Of a DNA stretch of 64,000 bases, positions 1 through 8,387 are shown one piece after another. The position numbers and the translations under genes were made by a program. Each line of letters starts with the position of its first letter. Position 1 is the first letter of the stretch. The stretch lies in the NCBI GenBank assembly GCA_964654665.1, contig CAZZKV010000011.1, forward strand, positions 11,958 through 75,957. The letters run 5' to 3'. The DNA is from CALCKU01 sp964654665. Lineage in GTDB: Bacteria > Pseudomonadota > Alphaproteobacteria > Caulobacterales > Maricaulaceae. The notes beneath the pieces are model-generated. The model made no database searches. It was not told where the DNA came from and was given only the letters and a program-made list of their open reading frames with translations.

Positions 1-569
1 CGCAAGCCTAAAATAAGCTCGTCAAAAGCCGATGCACCAATAGGATCCAACCCTGCCGTCGGTTCATCGAGAAATAACATTTCAGGATCCAACGCTAATG
101 ACCGCGCAAGACCAGCCCGTTTTTTCATCCCGCCTGATAAATCAGATGGAAATAATGTCGCCGCATTAGATGGCAAGCCAACCATATGAATTTTCATATC
201 CGCTAGCTCCCGCATAAGAGACACTGGTAAATCCGTATGTTCTCTTAAAGGCACCATGATATTTTCGCGTACGGTCAAGGATGAAAATAAAGCGCCGCCT
301 TGAAATAAAACACCCATTCGATTTGTTAATTCTCGCCGTTTTGCAAGTGAAATTGAATTTCTATCTTCCCCGAAATACCGCACAATACCGCCCTCGGGTT
401 CTTTTAAACCCAACATTGTATTCAGCAGTACTGACTTACCCGATCCCGACCCTCCGACCAATCCAACAATTTCTTGCGGTCGTAATTCAAAACTCAGTTT
501 TTCATGAATAATATTGGAACCAAATTGGGTTAAAATCCCGTCCGCCTCAATTGGGTTTTTTATATCCAT
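1..569 (-). CDS. mlaF: MlaF-type ABC transporter ATPase (partial, C-terminus cut off by window edge)
   Basis: ATP-binding subunit of the Mla/Ttg2 inner-membrane lipid transporter, which moves phospholipids between the outer and inner membrane. About 189 residues are visible. They include Walker A GGSGSGKS near residue 39, the signature LSGGM and Walker B MLFLDEPT followed by AGLDPIG, a sequence typical of MlaF. The start ATG shares one base with the TGA stop of the upstream permease gene (TGATG), so the two are translationally coupled and form one transporter. The C-terminus lies beyond base 1. Assignment rests on ATPase motifs plus the MlaE neighbour. Confidence 0.9.
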   Translation of the reverse strand, partial: MDIKNPIEADGILTQFGSNIIHEKLSFELRPQEIVGLVGGSGSGKSVLLNTMLGLKEPEGGIVRYFGEDRNSISLAKRRELTNRMGVLFQGGALFSSLTVRENIMVPLREHTDLPVSLMRELADMKIHMVGLPSNAATLFPSDLSGGMKKRAGLARSLALDPEMLFLDEPTAGLDPIGASAFDELILGL

Positions 570-1732
570 CAGACGCCCATTTCCAAAAATAAAATAGCAA
601 AAATAGCATCCATAACGATAACAGAAAAGATTGCCTGTACCACACTGGCTGTCGTTCGTCCGCCAAGGCTATCCACACTGCCCGTTACCGCCAGACCCTG
701 ACGGCAACCAATGATCGCGATAATCATTCCAAAAAAGGGCGCTTTGACAAGGCCAACCCAAAAGTTGTTGATTTCCACGGCTTCTTTCAAGCGCGAAAAA
801 AACAAAATAGGCGAGAGATCAGACGGCCCTAACCAAGCCACCAACATCCCGCCAAATATACCCGAAAGCATCGCTAAAAATGTTAATATGGGTGCCGACA
901 CAACACAAGCAATTGCGCGCGGGGCCACCAAAGTTTCATAAGTATCAAGTCCAATGACAGTCATCGCATCAACTTCTTGGCGCATTTTCTGCGCCCCGAT
1001 TTGCGCGGTAAAGGCTGAAGCAGAGCGCCCCGCCAACATAATTGCTGTGATCAAAACAGCAAATTCACGCAAAACAGCAAATCCAACCAAATCAACCATA
1101 AAAACCTGGGCCCCGAAAGCCGCCAGCAGATTTTCTCCCATAAAAGCGATCACAGCCCCAATGAAAAAACTTAATAACAGAATGATTGGCGTCGCATCGA
1201 GCCCGACATTCTCAATTTGCGAAACTACCGATTTCCAGCGAATGGTCATGGGCCGCAAAAGCTGTTTTCCCAATATAACCACCAAATGGCCTAAAAAGAC
1301 TAATGTCTGATATAATTCGTCAAGCGCCCGCATTGTGGCCTGCCCCACACGCGTCAATGTATCATACCACGGCCGGGTCGCGGGGGGCGGGCGCCCTAAA
1401 ACCGCATCAGCCGCCGCCTCAATCAATATGCGCTTGGCTGGACTACTTTGTAAAATTTTCCAATCGGGACGCAGCGCCCCTTCGCCGCGTATGGCACTGG
1501 CAAAAACATAAGCGCCGGCCGTATCAAGTTTCGTAACATCGCACAGATCATAACTCACTTGATTATAGCTATGTTCGGCCAACTCGTCTTGCAACTGATA
1601 CGCTATATCGCGAATCGTATGGAGCGTCCATTCACCGGAAGCATAAAGCACAAGATTACTGCCCGTTTGCGAAATTGCATATTCGGGAATTGATTTGCCA
1701 GCTGTCATAGTTACAGGATGATCCATAGCCAT
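569..1732 (-). CDS. mlaE: MlaE-type permease with N-terminal STAS domain
   Basis: Inner-membrane permease of the Mla phospholipid transporter, 387 residues. Residues 1 to about 120 form a soluble STAS-like domain (ASGEWTLHTI, then SYDLCDVTKLDTAGAY). The rest is the MlaE permease fold with about five hydrophobic segments and the family stretch LVGFAVLREFAVLITAIMLA. E. coli MlaE lacks the STAS part, but many alphaproteobacterial homologues have it. The product is followed without a gap by the ATPase gene. Start is taken at base 1732; a second ATG lies two codons downstream and cannot be excluded. The 42 bp to the divergent epimerase gene must hold both promoters or leaders. Confidence 0.9.
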   Translation of the reverse strand: MAMDHPVTMTAGKSIPEYAISQTGSNLVLYASGEWTLHTIRDIAYQLQDELAEHSYNQVSYDLCDVTKLDTAGAYVFASAIRGEGALRPDWKILQSSPAKRILIEAAADAVLGRPPPATRPWYDTLTRVGQATMRALDELYQTLVFLGHLVVILGKQLLRPMTIRWKSVVSQIENVGLDATPIILLLSFFIGAVIAFMGENLLAAFGAQVFMVDLVGFAVLREFAVLITAIMLAGRSASAFTAQIGAQKMRQEVDAMTVIGLDTYETLVAPRAIACVVSAPILTFLAMLSGIFGGMLVAWLGPSDLSPILFFSRLKEAVEINNFWVGLVKAPFFGMIIAIIGCRQGLAVTGSVDSLGGRTTASVVQAIFSVIVMDAIFAILFLEMGV

Positions 1733-1774
1733 AGAAGTATAGAGGGTACGCGCGACGTCAAGTAAAGGAATAAT

Positions 1775-2752
1775 ATGCGGCAGTTAAAAATACAAATACG
1801 CCACTGGCCTGTTGCGGGAACCTTCCGCATTGCTCGTAACGCGCTAACAGCAATCCCCGTGGTTACAGTCACCCTGTCCGATGGACACCATCAAGGCCAA
1901 GCCGAATGCCGTCCCTATGGTCGCTATGATGAAAATTGCGAAAGCGTCTGTGCGCAAATCCAATCCGTACAAAATGCAATAGAAACCGGTATGGACCGCA
2001 CCGCCTTGCAATCCGCCTTACCGGCGGGCGCGGCGCGCAATGCGCTCGATTGTGCATTATGGGATTTACAGGCCAAACAAAGCAAAACAGCTATTTGGCA
2101 GAATTTAAAGATTACCAAACCCGGCCCGCGCATTACGGCCTTTACGCTATCGCTCGACACACCTAAAGCTATGGCCAAAGCCGCCAGTCAAGCCATAGAT
2201 TATCCGCTGCTTAAAATAAAAATCGGAAGTAAAAACAGTCTGGAATGCGTTCTGGCCATCATAAAGGCGCGCCCCGATGCCACGCTGATCATTGATGCCA
2301 ATGAAGCGCTTAACTCCGCTGCACTGCCAATGTTTTTAAAGGCTATTCCGGTTAAGAATATCGCGCTTATTGAACAACCCTTGCCGGCTGGTCATAGCAC
2401 CCCTTTGCCCGAAACGGGTCATATCCTCTGTGCGGATGAAAGTTTGCATACATCAACCGATCTGCCGCACCTGTGGCAACAAGGATATCGCGCCGTCAAT
2501 GTAAAACTGGATAAAACAGGCGGGATAACACAAGCTCACGACACTATGATACGTGCCCGCACTATGGGATTTAAAGTCATGGCCGGCTGTATGGTAGGGT
2601 CATCATTGGCCATGGCACCTATGGTTATTTTAGAAAGTTTGGCCGATTTCATAGATCTTGATGGCCCCTTGTTGTTGGAGCGCGATATCGACAATGGTTT
2701 ATCATATAAAGGAGCCATGGTTTATCCGCCAACTTCCGCATTATTTGGGTAA
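1775..2752 (+). CDS. Dipeptide epimerase (L-Ala-D/L-Glu epimerase family, enolase superfamily)
   Basis: Enolase-superfamily racemase of 325 residues, expected to epimerise L-Ala-D-Glu released from murein peptides or a related N-acyl amino acid. The catalytic set is visible: K147-x-K149 in LLKIKIG, metal ligands D174 (IIDANEA), E200 (LIEQPL) and D221 (CADESLH), and the second general base K244 in NVKLDKTGG. The start ATG has an AAGGA ribosome site seven bases upstream. It converges with anmK, another murein-recycling gene, and the two 3' ends overlap by 12 bp, which supports a murein-peptide substrate. Some alphaproteobacterial relatives are annotated as N-acetyl-glutamate racemases (DgcA), so the exact substrate is open. 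Confidence 0.85.
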   Translation: MRQLKIQIRHWPVAGTFRIARNALTAIPVVTVTLSDGHHQGQAECRPYGRYDENCESVCAQIQSVQNAIETGMDRTALQSALPAGAARNALDCALWDLQAKQSKTAIWQNLKITKPGPRITAFTLSLDTPKAMAKAASQAIDYPLLKIKIGSKNSLECVLAIIKARPDATLIIDANEALNSAALPMFLKAIPVKNIALIEQPLPAGHSTPLPETGHILCADESLHTSTDLPHLWQQGYRAVNVKLDKTGGITQAHDTMIRARTMGFKVMAGCMVGSSLAMAPMVILESLADFIDLDGPLLLERDIDNGLSYKGAMVYPPTSALFG

Positions 2753-3877
2753 TTTATGGGGCATGGCCAAACGCCCCCCTGTCATCGGAACGGGCACAGC
2801 TGTTGTCAGTGGATAGGATAAGGGCAATCCTAATTTTGACCGCACTGCCAGATAAGCAAAGGCTTGTGCTTCGATCCCGTCGCTATCCCAGCCAAGCTCT
2901 TCGGCCGTTTTGATATGTCCCGCTATATGCTCGTTCAACATCAGTAATATTGCCCGGTTATACCGTCCACCACCGCAAACAACCACCGAATCGGGAACGG
3001 CCGGCATATGCCGTAACGTTTCGGCAACTGACAGGGCCGTAAATGCGGCCAAACTTGCAGCTCCGTCCTGAGGGGTGAGCCCGTCCATATCGGGCAAAAC
3101 ATCGAAATCATAGCGGTCGGCCGAACGCGGGACCGCGCGTTTAAAAAATGGCCGGTCCAGCCATGTCTTTACACGGGCGAAGTCCGGAGTTCCTGCCATA
3201 GCGCGTGTTCCGTCCAGATCAAAAGACCCCAAACCACAATGTTCCATCCAGCTATCAAGCGGTCCGTTGCCCGGACCGGTATCTGATGCTATAATCGTCC
3301 TGTTCGGCATAATCAGGGTAACATTACCCACGCCGCCAAGATTGAGCACAGCCGCAGGAAGCGTAATATCTGACGCAGCGGCAAGGGCTTGATGATAGGC
3401 TGGAGCCAGCGGCGCACCTTGACCGCCAGCGGCCACATCGGCGCTGCGAAAATCATAATAGACAGGCATGCCAAGCGCATTGGCTAGCGCTTGACCATCG
3501 CCTAATTGTAAAGTTCGTCCGGCCTTATCTGTCGCCGGATGATGCAAAACCGTTTGTCCATGGAACCCGATCATCGCCACATCCGATGCCCAATCCGGAT
3601 AAGCCGCATATATGGCTTGCACTGCGGCAATATGAGCGGTGTGAATTACCGCTTCAGCGGCCGCAAAACTATTGGGCTGCGGCCCGTTAAATTGCCAGCG
3701 AAGGGCCGCTTGGGTTGCGTCTTGTAAAAGTGTTCGGTCTGCGCGGGAGTAATCCAAGCACAGACTTGGTCCCAGCCGTAAGATTTGCGACCCATCCGTT
3801 TCCAAAAAAGCCGCGTCAACTCCGTCCAATGACGTGCCAGACATAAGACCTAAAGCTATATAGGATGTATTTTTCAT
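2741..3877 (-). CDS. anmK: Anhydro-N-acetylmuramic acid kinase
   Basis: Cytoplasmic kinase that opens and phosphorylates 1,6-anhydro-MurNAc from murein turnover, giving MurNAc-6-phosphate. The N-terminus carries the family signature GLMSGTSLDGVD at residues 10-21; further family blocks include GFHGQTVLHHP, VLNLGGVGNVT, SDTGPGNGPLDSW and VVCGGGRYN. Length 378 residues is normal. A longer ORF exists, but the ATG at 3877 forms an ATGA overlap with the stop of rsmE upstream, which decides the start. Transcribed with rsmE; its 3' end overlaps the convergent dipeptide epimerase gene. Confidence 0.93.
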   Translation of the reverse strand: MKNTSYIALGLMSGTSLDGVDAAFLETDGSQILRLGPSLCLDYSRADRTLLQDATQAALRWQFNGPQPNSFAAAEAVIHTAHIAAVQAIYAAYPDWASDVAMIGFHGQTVLHHPATDKAGRTLQLGDGQALANALGMPVYYDFRSADVAAGGQGAPLAPAYHQALAAASDITLPAAVLNLGGVGNVTLIMPNRTIIASDTGPGNGPLDSWMEHCGLGSFDLDGTRAMAGTPDFARVKTWLDRPFFKRAVPRSADRYDFDVLPDMDGLTPQDGAASLAAFTALSVAETLRHMPAVPDSVVVCGGGRYNRAILLMLNEHIAGHIKTAEELGWDSDGIEAQAFAYLAVRSKLGLPLSYPLTTAVPVPMTGGRLAMPHKLPK

Positions 3878-4614
3878 TCCGTCTGCCAGTCGCCTTGCAC
3901 CGCTTGCCACATCGTCAATAAAGACAAGGCCGCCGTATCAGCTCGCAAAATACGCGGCCCTAAAGATACGGATGTAATGAAGCTTTGTTCTCGTAAAACC
4001 GATCGCTCCTTTGGAGTAAAGCCGCCAGCAGGCCCAATCAAAATTGCAGCAGGCCCGTTAATGCCCTGAAGCGCCCTAAGAGCTGGCAGCGCGCCCCCAG
4101 CCTCGTCAGCAAATATAAGTTTACGGTCAATCGACCAATCCGCAATCAGTGCCATAAGCGGCAAACCCTCGGAAATAACCGGTATATCAAGACGTTCAGT
4201 TTGCTGGGCAGCTTCAATTATTTGCAAGCGCGCTTTAGTCAAATTTAATTTCGGAAATTGCGTGCGCGCTGTGATAACCGGCTGTATATGACGCACGCCA
4301 AGCTCTACCGCTTTTTCAATTATAAAGGTTGTGCGATGTTTGCGAACAGGCGCGAAACATAAGGTAATATCCGGTACATTGTAAGGAGCCCGTAAGGGTT
4401 CCATAATATCTACCACCGCGATGTGACGCGAAATATCCTTAATTCGGGCGCGCCATTCTCCATCAGTTTCATTAAACATGCGAATGTCATCGCCAATAGA
4501 TTTTCGCAACACTGTCGCCAAATAATGCGCTTGGTCTCTGGGCATAATCAGCTCGGCCCCTGAAATCAGTTTTTCATCCCAATAAAGCCGGGGTAATGTA
4601 TAATTCGGACGCAT
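3874..4614 (-). CDS. rsmE: 16S rRNA m3U1498 methyltransferase RsmE
   Basis: SPOUT-family methyltransferase that N3-methylates U1498 of 16S rRNA with S-adenosylmethionine. The C-terminal trefoil-knot motifs are present: AAILIGPAGGFTPKE (usual GPEGG changed to GPAGG) and SLGPRILRADTAALSLL. The N-terminal PUA-like region begins with PRLYWDEK. With the ATG at 4614 the protein has 246 residues, the usual size; an upstream in-frame start at 4650 would overlap the divergent ubiA leader and add 12 unlikely residues. Translationally coupled to anmK by an ATGA overlap. Confidence 0.92.
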   Translation of the reverse strand: MRPNYTLPRLYWDEKLISGAELIMPRDQAHYLATVLRKSIGDDIRMFNETDGEWRARIKDISRHIAVVDIMEPLRAPYNVPDITLCFAPVRKHRTTFIIEKAVELGVRHIQPVITARTQFPKLNLTKARLQIIEAAQQTERLDIPVISEGLPLMALIADWSIDRKLIFADEAGGALPALRALQGINGPAAILIGPAGGFTPKERSVLREQSFITSVSLGPRILRADTAALSLLTMWQAVQGDWQTE

Positions 4615-4657
4615 GGGGATTGCTATAGCCGAGTCGGAACGGCTAATCATCCTTTAT

Positions 4658-5617
4658 ATGAACGCGCCTATCACAGACTCAGATACAGGCCATTGGGTTA
4701 ACCGCGCGCCGCGAGCGCTGCGGCCTTATCTACAACTCTCTCGCCTTGATCGGCCTATCGGATATTGGCTGTTATCCCTGCCAGGCTGGATTGGTTTGGC
4801 CTTTGCTTCGTTAACACACGGGTTTGCGCCAATCGACATAGCGTGGGCCGCTTTTATTTTTATCGGCGCTGTCGCCATGCGCGGGGCTGGCTGTACATAT
4901 AATGATATTGTGGATCAAGATTTGGACGCGCAGGTTACGCGCACAGCCCTTCGTCCCTTACCGGCAGGCACCGTAACGACAATGCAAGCATGGGGCTGGC
5001 TATTCATACAGTGTTTCGTCGGACTTCTGATACTACTTTGTCTGCCCCGGCTCGCGCAAATTATCAGCCTATGCTCTCTACCATTAGTTGCGGCCTACCC
5101 TTTTATGAAACGCATCACATGGTGGCCGCAAGTCTGGCTGGGCTTAACCTTCAACTGGGCTGTATTTGTGGCTTATGCTGCCAAGACAGAAACCGTCAGC
5201 GCGCCTCTTTTGATCCTCTATGGCGGGTTAATATTCTGGACTATCGGCTATGATACAATTTATGCCTGTCAAGACAGAGAAGATGATGCCATGATCGGAG
5301 TTAAAAGCACCGCGCGCCTCGCCGGTGAAAGCCTTCCCCGGTTTATCAAATGGGCCTATGGCTGCTGTGTTATACTAATTATTGTCGCCATTATATTCGA
5401 GCTTCGTCCCTATCACACGGGTTTTATCGGACTCATTGCCGCTATAATAACCCCTCTGGGTTTTAGCGCTCATCTGGCGGCACAATTACGCAAACTTAAA
5501 CAACGCGAAACCCCGGAATATTTAGGCCTCTTCAAATCCAATAAAACCGCGGCAATCCTGTTAATTTTAGGCCTAATCAGCGGGGCCCTAATTCTGCATT
5601 ACCTCACCGCATCGTGA
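4658..5617 (+). CDS. ubiA: 4-hydroxybenzoate polyprenyltransferase UbiA
   Basis: Integral-membrane prenyltransferase of ubiquinone synthesis that attaches the polyprenyl tail to 4-hydroxybenzoate. Both aspartate-rich motifs are visible: NDIVDQDLDAQVTRT after RGAGCTY, and YACQDREDDAMIGVKSTA, with about eight or nine hydrophobic helices around them. The start at 4658 (MNAPITDSD) gives 319 residues; a longer in-frame ORF beginning at 4613 overlaps rsmE and is not preferred. Divergent from rsmE across 43 bp, which contain a GANTC site (GAGTC at 4631-4635). Confidence 0.93.
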   Translation: MNAPITDSDTGHWVNRAPRALRPYLQLSRLDRPIGYWLLSLPGWIGLAFASLTHGFAPIDIAWAAFIFIGAVAMRGAGCTYNDIVDQDLDAQVTRTALRPLPAGTVTTMQAWGWLFIQCFVGLLILLCLPRLAQIISLCSLPLVAAYPFMKRITWWPQVWLGLTFNWAVFVAYAAKTETVSAPLLILYGGLIFWTIGYDTIYACQDREDDAMIGVKSTARLAGESLPRFIKWAYGCCVILIIVAIIFELRPYHTGFIGLIAAIITPLGFSAHLAAQLRKLKQRETPEYLGLFKSNKTAAILLILGLISGALILHYLTAS

Positions 5618-5682
5618 AAGAAACTTCATTAGCTTTTGATATGCGCAAATCTATATAGGGTGAGGCAGAATAGGAGCTCATT

Positions 5683-6219
5683 ATGCTAACCAGACGTACC
5701 CTTGGACTCAGCGCCGGTGCTTTCGCTATAACGGCATGCACACGGAGCCAAGTCAAAGCCCATGCTAAAGATGCATCAACGAAAACACAGGCTAACACAA
5801 TATTGGCGGAGACAATTATGAGTGATGAACAATGGGCCGCATTATCCGAACGCGAATGGAGCGAAAAATTGACAGAGCAGGAATTTTACGTCTTGCGTAA
5901 AGAGGGTACGGAACGCCCTTGGACAAGTCCGCTCAATGATGAAAAACGGGCTGGTACATTTACCTGCGCCGGATGTGCCCTGCCGTTATTTAGAACCGAA
6001 ATGAAATTTGACAGCGGAACAGGCTGGCCCAGTTTCTTCACAGTGATTGAAGGTAATGTCGAAACAAAAAAAGACTTTAAACTTGTCTTGCCGCGGACCG
6101 AATATCACTGCAAACGCTGCGGCGGACACCAAGGACATGTCTTCAAAGACGGCCCCGCGCCAACAGGGCTTCGCTATTGCAATAATGGTGTAGCTCTAGA
6201 TTTTATAGCCGATGTTTAA
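5683..6219 (+). CDS. msrB: Peptide-methionine (R)-S-oxide reductase, exported/lipoprotein form
   Basis: Reduces methionine-R-sulfoxide in proteins. The MsrB fold has zinc-binding C95xxC98 and C143xxC146, substrate blocks FDSGTGWPSF and YHCKRCGGHQGHVF, and catalytic C166 in LRYCNNG. The N-terminus MLTRRTLGLSAGAFAITAC is a twin-arginine-like signal ending in a lipobox (ITAC, C19), pointing to the periplasm or membrane. AGGAG lies seven bases before the start. A second in-frame ATG at 5818 (M46) has its own GGAG six bases upstream and would give a 133-residue cytoplasmic enzyme of standard MsrB length, so two isoforms are possible. Confidence 0.93.
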   Translation: MLTRRTLGLSAGAFAITACTRSQVKAHAKDASTKTQANTILAETIMSDEQWAALSEREWSEKLTEQEFYVLRKEGTERPWTSPLNDEKRAGTFTCAGCALPLFRTEMKFDSGTGWPSFFTVIEGNVETKKDFKLVLPRTEYHCKRCGGHQGHVFKDGPAPTGLRYCNNGVALDFIADV

Positions 6220-6289
6220 CACGAAAGAAAACATCCCGTATTTAAATTTAAATTCAGCCTTGCCAGATAACATTTTCTAGCACATGATT

Positions 6290-6500
6290 TAGACCTTGTT
6301 TGCCGTCCCATAGTGGGGCCGCGTTTATGAAAGGAGGTCGATTTTGTTTATCTGTTTTGAGGGGTCTGCCCGAAGCTGTTAGATCAGCCCTTTCGTAAAA
6401 GCGAAATTGGGTATTGTATTATCTACCAAGAAGCCGGCAAGATGTCCGGTAAGACCCAAACTTCAAAAAGAAGCCCCCTGATATTGTCAGGGGGCTTTTT
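6290..6500 (+). ncRNA. Candidate structured leader or small RNA ending in a strong terminator
   Basis: The 349 bp between msrB and marR hold no convincing protein gene but look transcribed. A weak -35-like TTGCCA lies at 6259-6264. Hairpins follow: CCCA-TAG-TGGG (6307-6317), TTGGGT pairing with ACCCAA (about 6408-6458) enclosing GCCGG/CCGGT, then a 10-bp terminator. A perfect Shine-Dalgarno AAGGAGGT (6331-6338) precedes, by five bases, a TTG-started 12-codon reading frame (6344-6382). It could be a trans-acting small RNA, 6S-like RNA or an attenuator leader for marR; I do not recognise the family. The 5' end is a guess. Confidence 0.4.
6472..6500 (+). terminator. Rho-independent terminator upstream of marR
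   Basis: Perfect 10-bp stem AGCCCCCTGA/TCAGGGGGCT with a 5-base loop, followed directly by a run of T. It ends whatever transcript enters from msrB or from the leader and isolates the marR promoter that follows. Confidence 0.9.
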
Positions 6501-6521
6501 GTCTTTCTGCGGCAATTAATT

Positions 6522-6549
6522 TTGACAAATTACTTCGGATGCGTAACAT
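6522..6549 (+). promoter_or_regulatory. Predicted promoter of the MarR-family gene
   Basis: A consensus TTGACA -35 box at 6522-6527 is followed after 16 bases by TAACAT (6544-6549), a fair -10 box. It lies just after a terminator and 20 bases before the start codon of the regulator. The gene has a good AGGAG ribosome site at 6558-6562. Confidence 0.55.
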
Positions 6550-6568
6550 TTATACAAAGGAGAACCTT

Positions 6569-7003
6569 ATGGCTATTGCCCGCCCTGTTGACCGCCGTTT
6601 ATTTTTCCTCTTTGATCGCGCGCATACACAACTCGCCAAAGCCGCTGAACAACATTTATCACATCATAGTAAAGTCACCACGGCGCAAGCTTCTGTTCTT
6701 ATTTACCTTGGTTATCATGACCACTGCTCACTCACAGAACTGGCTGAAGGTACGGGCCGCAACAATCCGGCTATCACGGGGCTTGTAGCCCGTATGGAAA
6801 CCATAGGACTTGTTACCCGTATCGATGACGCATATGACCGCCGCTCTAAACGCGTAATGTTGACACATGCGGGGTGGGAGCGGCGCGAATTAGTTATGGA
6901 TGATTTTCGTGATTTTAACACCCGCCTTATCAAAGGGTTATCAGATCAAGAGGTCGACGCTGTATTAAAATTTCTGTCAAACGCCCATAAAAATGTTGTT
7001 TAA
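6569..7003 (+). CDS. MarR-family transcriptional regulator
   Basis: Winged-helix regulator of 144 residues. The recognition region reads VLIYLGYHDHCSLTELAEGTGRNNPAITGLVARMETIGLVTRIDDAYDRRSKRVMLT, which spans the HTH and the wing (DxRSKRVMLT) typical of MarR proteins. The start at 6569 is chosen because of AGGAG 6 bases upstream; an ORF extension to 6539 runs into the promoter. Isolated between a terminator and a separate downstream gene, so its target is not evident; MarR proteins commonly regulate their own promoter or a neighbour in response to small ligands or oxidants. Confidence 0.85.
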   Translation: MAIARPVDRRLFFLFDRAHTQLAKAAEQHLSHHSKVTTAQASVLIYLGYHDHCSLTELAEGTGRNNPAITGLVARMETIGLVTRIDDAYDRRSKRVMLTHAGWERRELVMDDFRDFNTRLIKGLSDQEVDAVLKFLSNAHKNVV

Positions 7004-7092
7004 GTGATCCCCGTCACAGTCCGGCCCGGCACGTTGGAATATGAAGCTATCACATAATGCATTACTGCTACCTAATATCAAAGATAGTCATG

Positions 7093-7104
7093 CAATGTAC
7101 ATTG
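7093..7104. promoter_or_regulatory. 12-bp perfect palindrome between marR and the secreted-protein gene
   Basis: CAATGTACATTG is a perfect dyad located 49 bases before the next start codon. Size and position suit a dimeric regulator such as the MarR protein just upstream, but no second copy was found at the marR promoter, so the link is speculative. Confidence 0.25.
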
Positions 7105-7152
7105 TGTTATCAAAACTTAACCGAACGGCCATGAGGGTCAATCAGGGCGCAA

Positions 7153-7608
7153 ATGAAATTTTTGACTAAAATACTTATCGCGGGAACGATTGTATTCGCT
7201 ATAAATGCGGCCGCAACATCAGCGATTGACGCGCCGGCCTTGGCACAAATATCCAATATAGATAACAACCAGATTATGGCCCGCAACACAAACACTGTGA
7301 GCTATGATGTAAAATTGGCAAATGCCTGTGTGTCTTCGGGGCGCAATAAAACCGATTGTATTTGCGTAACCCGTATTTTTAAACACCGTATGACCCTGCG
7401 TGAATATAAAACGGCTGTTCCGCTTTATGCAGCAGAGAAAAGCCCTGAACGCTCTGCGATTAGCGCTATAAAAATGACATTGAATAAATCCGGTATAGGA
7501 GATGCCGATATCAATGCCATTGACGCCCTGCAACGCAAGTTGGCCAATAGCCCTCACTTTGACCAAATCTGCGCTGAAGCGTCGACATATTTTCGCGAAA
7601 ACGATTAG
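7153..7608 (+). CDS. Small secreted protein of unknown function
   Basis: 151 residues with a clear N-terminal signal peptide: a charged start MKFLTK, a hydrophobic core LIAGTIVFAINAAAT, and a probable cleavage near APALAQ. The mature part has four cysteines (ACVSSGRNKTDCICVTRIF and FDQICAE), compatible with disulfides in the periplasm. No family recognised. The following gene encodes a DsbA-family oxidoreductase, though that protein has no obvious signal, so partnership is only suggestive. ATG at 7153; no strong ribosome site seen. Confidence 0.65.
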   Translation: MKFLTKILIAGTIVFAINAAATSAIDAPALAQISNIDNNQIMARNTNTVSYDVKLANACVSSGRNKTDCICVTRIFKHRMTLREYKTAVPLYAAEKSPERSAISAIKMTLNKSGIGDADINAIDALQRKLANSPHFDQICAEASTYFREND

Positions 7609-7688
7609 ACGGCTCTAACCGTGCCTTTTGTCTGGGCTGTAATAGCATTTGCGCTAGTCAGGCTGCCATAATACCGCTAGGCAGTCTT

Positions 7689-8372
7689 ATGACTAAACCA
7701 ACCCCGAAAACAGCAAGCACAGCAACTCTGCAAGTCGATATTGTCTCGGATGTTATATGCCCATGGTGTTGGCTGGGGAAACGATATTTCGATCAAGCTG
7801 TCACAATATCGGGACAAAAAATAGCCGTCACATGGCGGCCCTATATGCTCGATCCCACAGTGCCAATGCAGGGCGTGCCTTACAAAGACTATATGGCAAA
7901 AAAATTTGGTAAAGGCCCCAGCGATCGTTTTAAAGCCATGCGTGCCCATCTGGAAACAGCTGCGCCAGAGGCGGGAATAACCTTCCGGTTTAGCCAAATC
8001 CCTATGCGGCCCAACACATTGAATGCGCATCGCATCATACGCTGGGCGGGCGGGCAAGGCTTAGCCGATCAAGCCGTGGAAGCCCTGTTTAAAGCGGCAT
8101 TTGATGATGTGGACGATATTGGCGATCTTGATGTTTTAACACGCATAGCCAACAATATTGGCCTTGACCCAGACATTACAAAAGATCTTTTACAAAGCAG
8201 CAATGATACCGATGCCGTCAATGAGGAAATTGATTTTTTCCGCCGCCTCGGTATATCTGGCGTGCCTACCTTCATCTATAATGGCCAATTAGCCGTTCAA
8301 GGGGCCCAGCCTGCCGAACACCATTTAAACGTCATGAAAGAGGCCGCAAAATTGCCGCCGCCAAATTCATAA
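7689..8372 (+). CDS. DsbA-family (FrnE-like) oxidoreductase
   Basis: Thioredoxin-fold DSBA protein of 227 residues. The redox motif is C24-P-W-C27 in DVICPWCWLGKRYFDQA, with a cis-proline loop GISGVPTFIYNGQLAV near residue 195. It resembles cytoplasmic FrnE/polyketide-type DsbA proteins, which have no signal peptide and act in thiol exchange or as glutathione-S-transferase-like isomerases. Precise substrate unknown. It sits just before a MAPEG gene (15 bp gap) and probably shares its transcript. Confidence 0.85.
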   Translation: MTKPTPKTASTATLQVDIVSDVICPWCWLGKRYFDQAVTISGQKIAVTWRPYMLDPTVPMQGVPYKDYMAKKFGKGPSDRFKAMRAHLETAAPEAGITFRFSQIPMRPNTLNAHRIIRWAGGQGLADQAVEALFKAAFDDVDDIGDLDVLTRIANNIGLDPDITKDLLQSSNDTDAVNEEIDFFRRLGISGVPTFIYNGQLAVQGAQPAEHHLNVMKEAAKLPPPNS

Positions 8373-8387
8373 CAGAAAGTTTTTATC

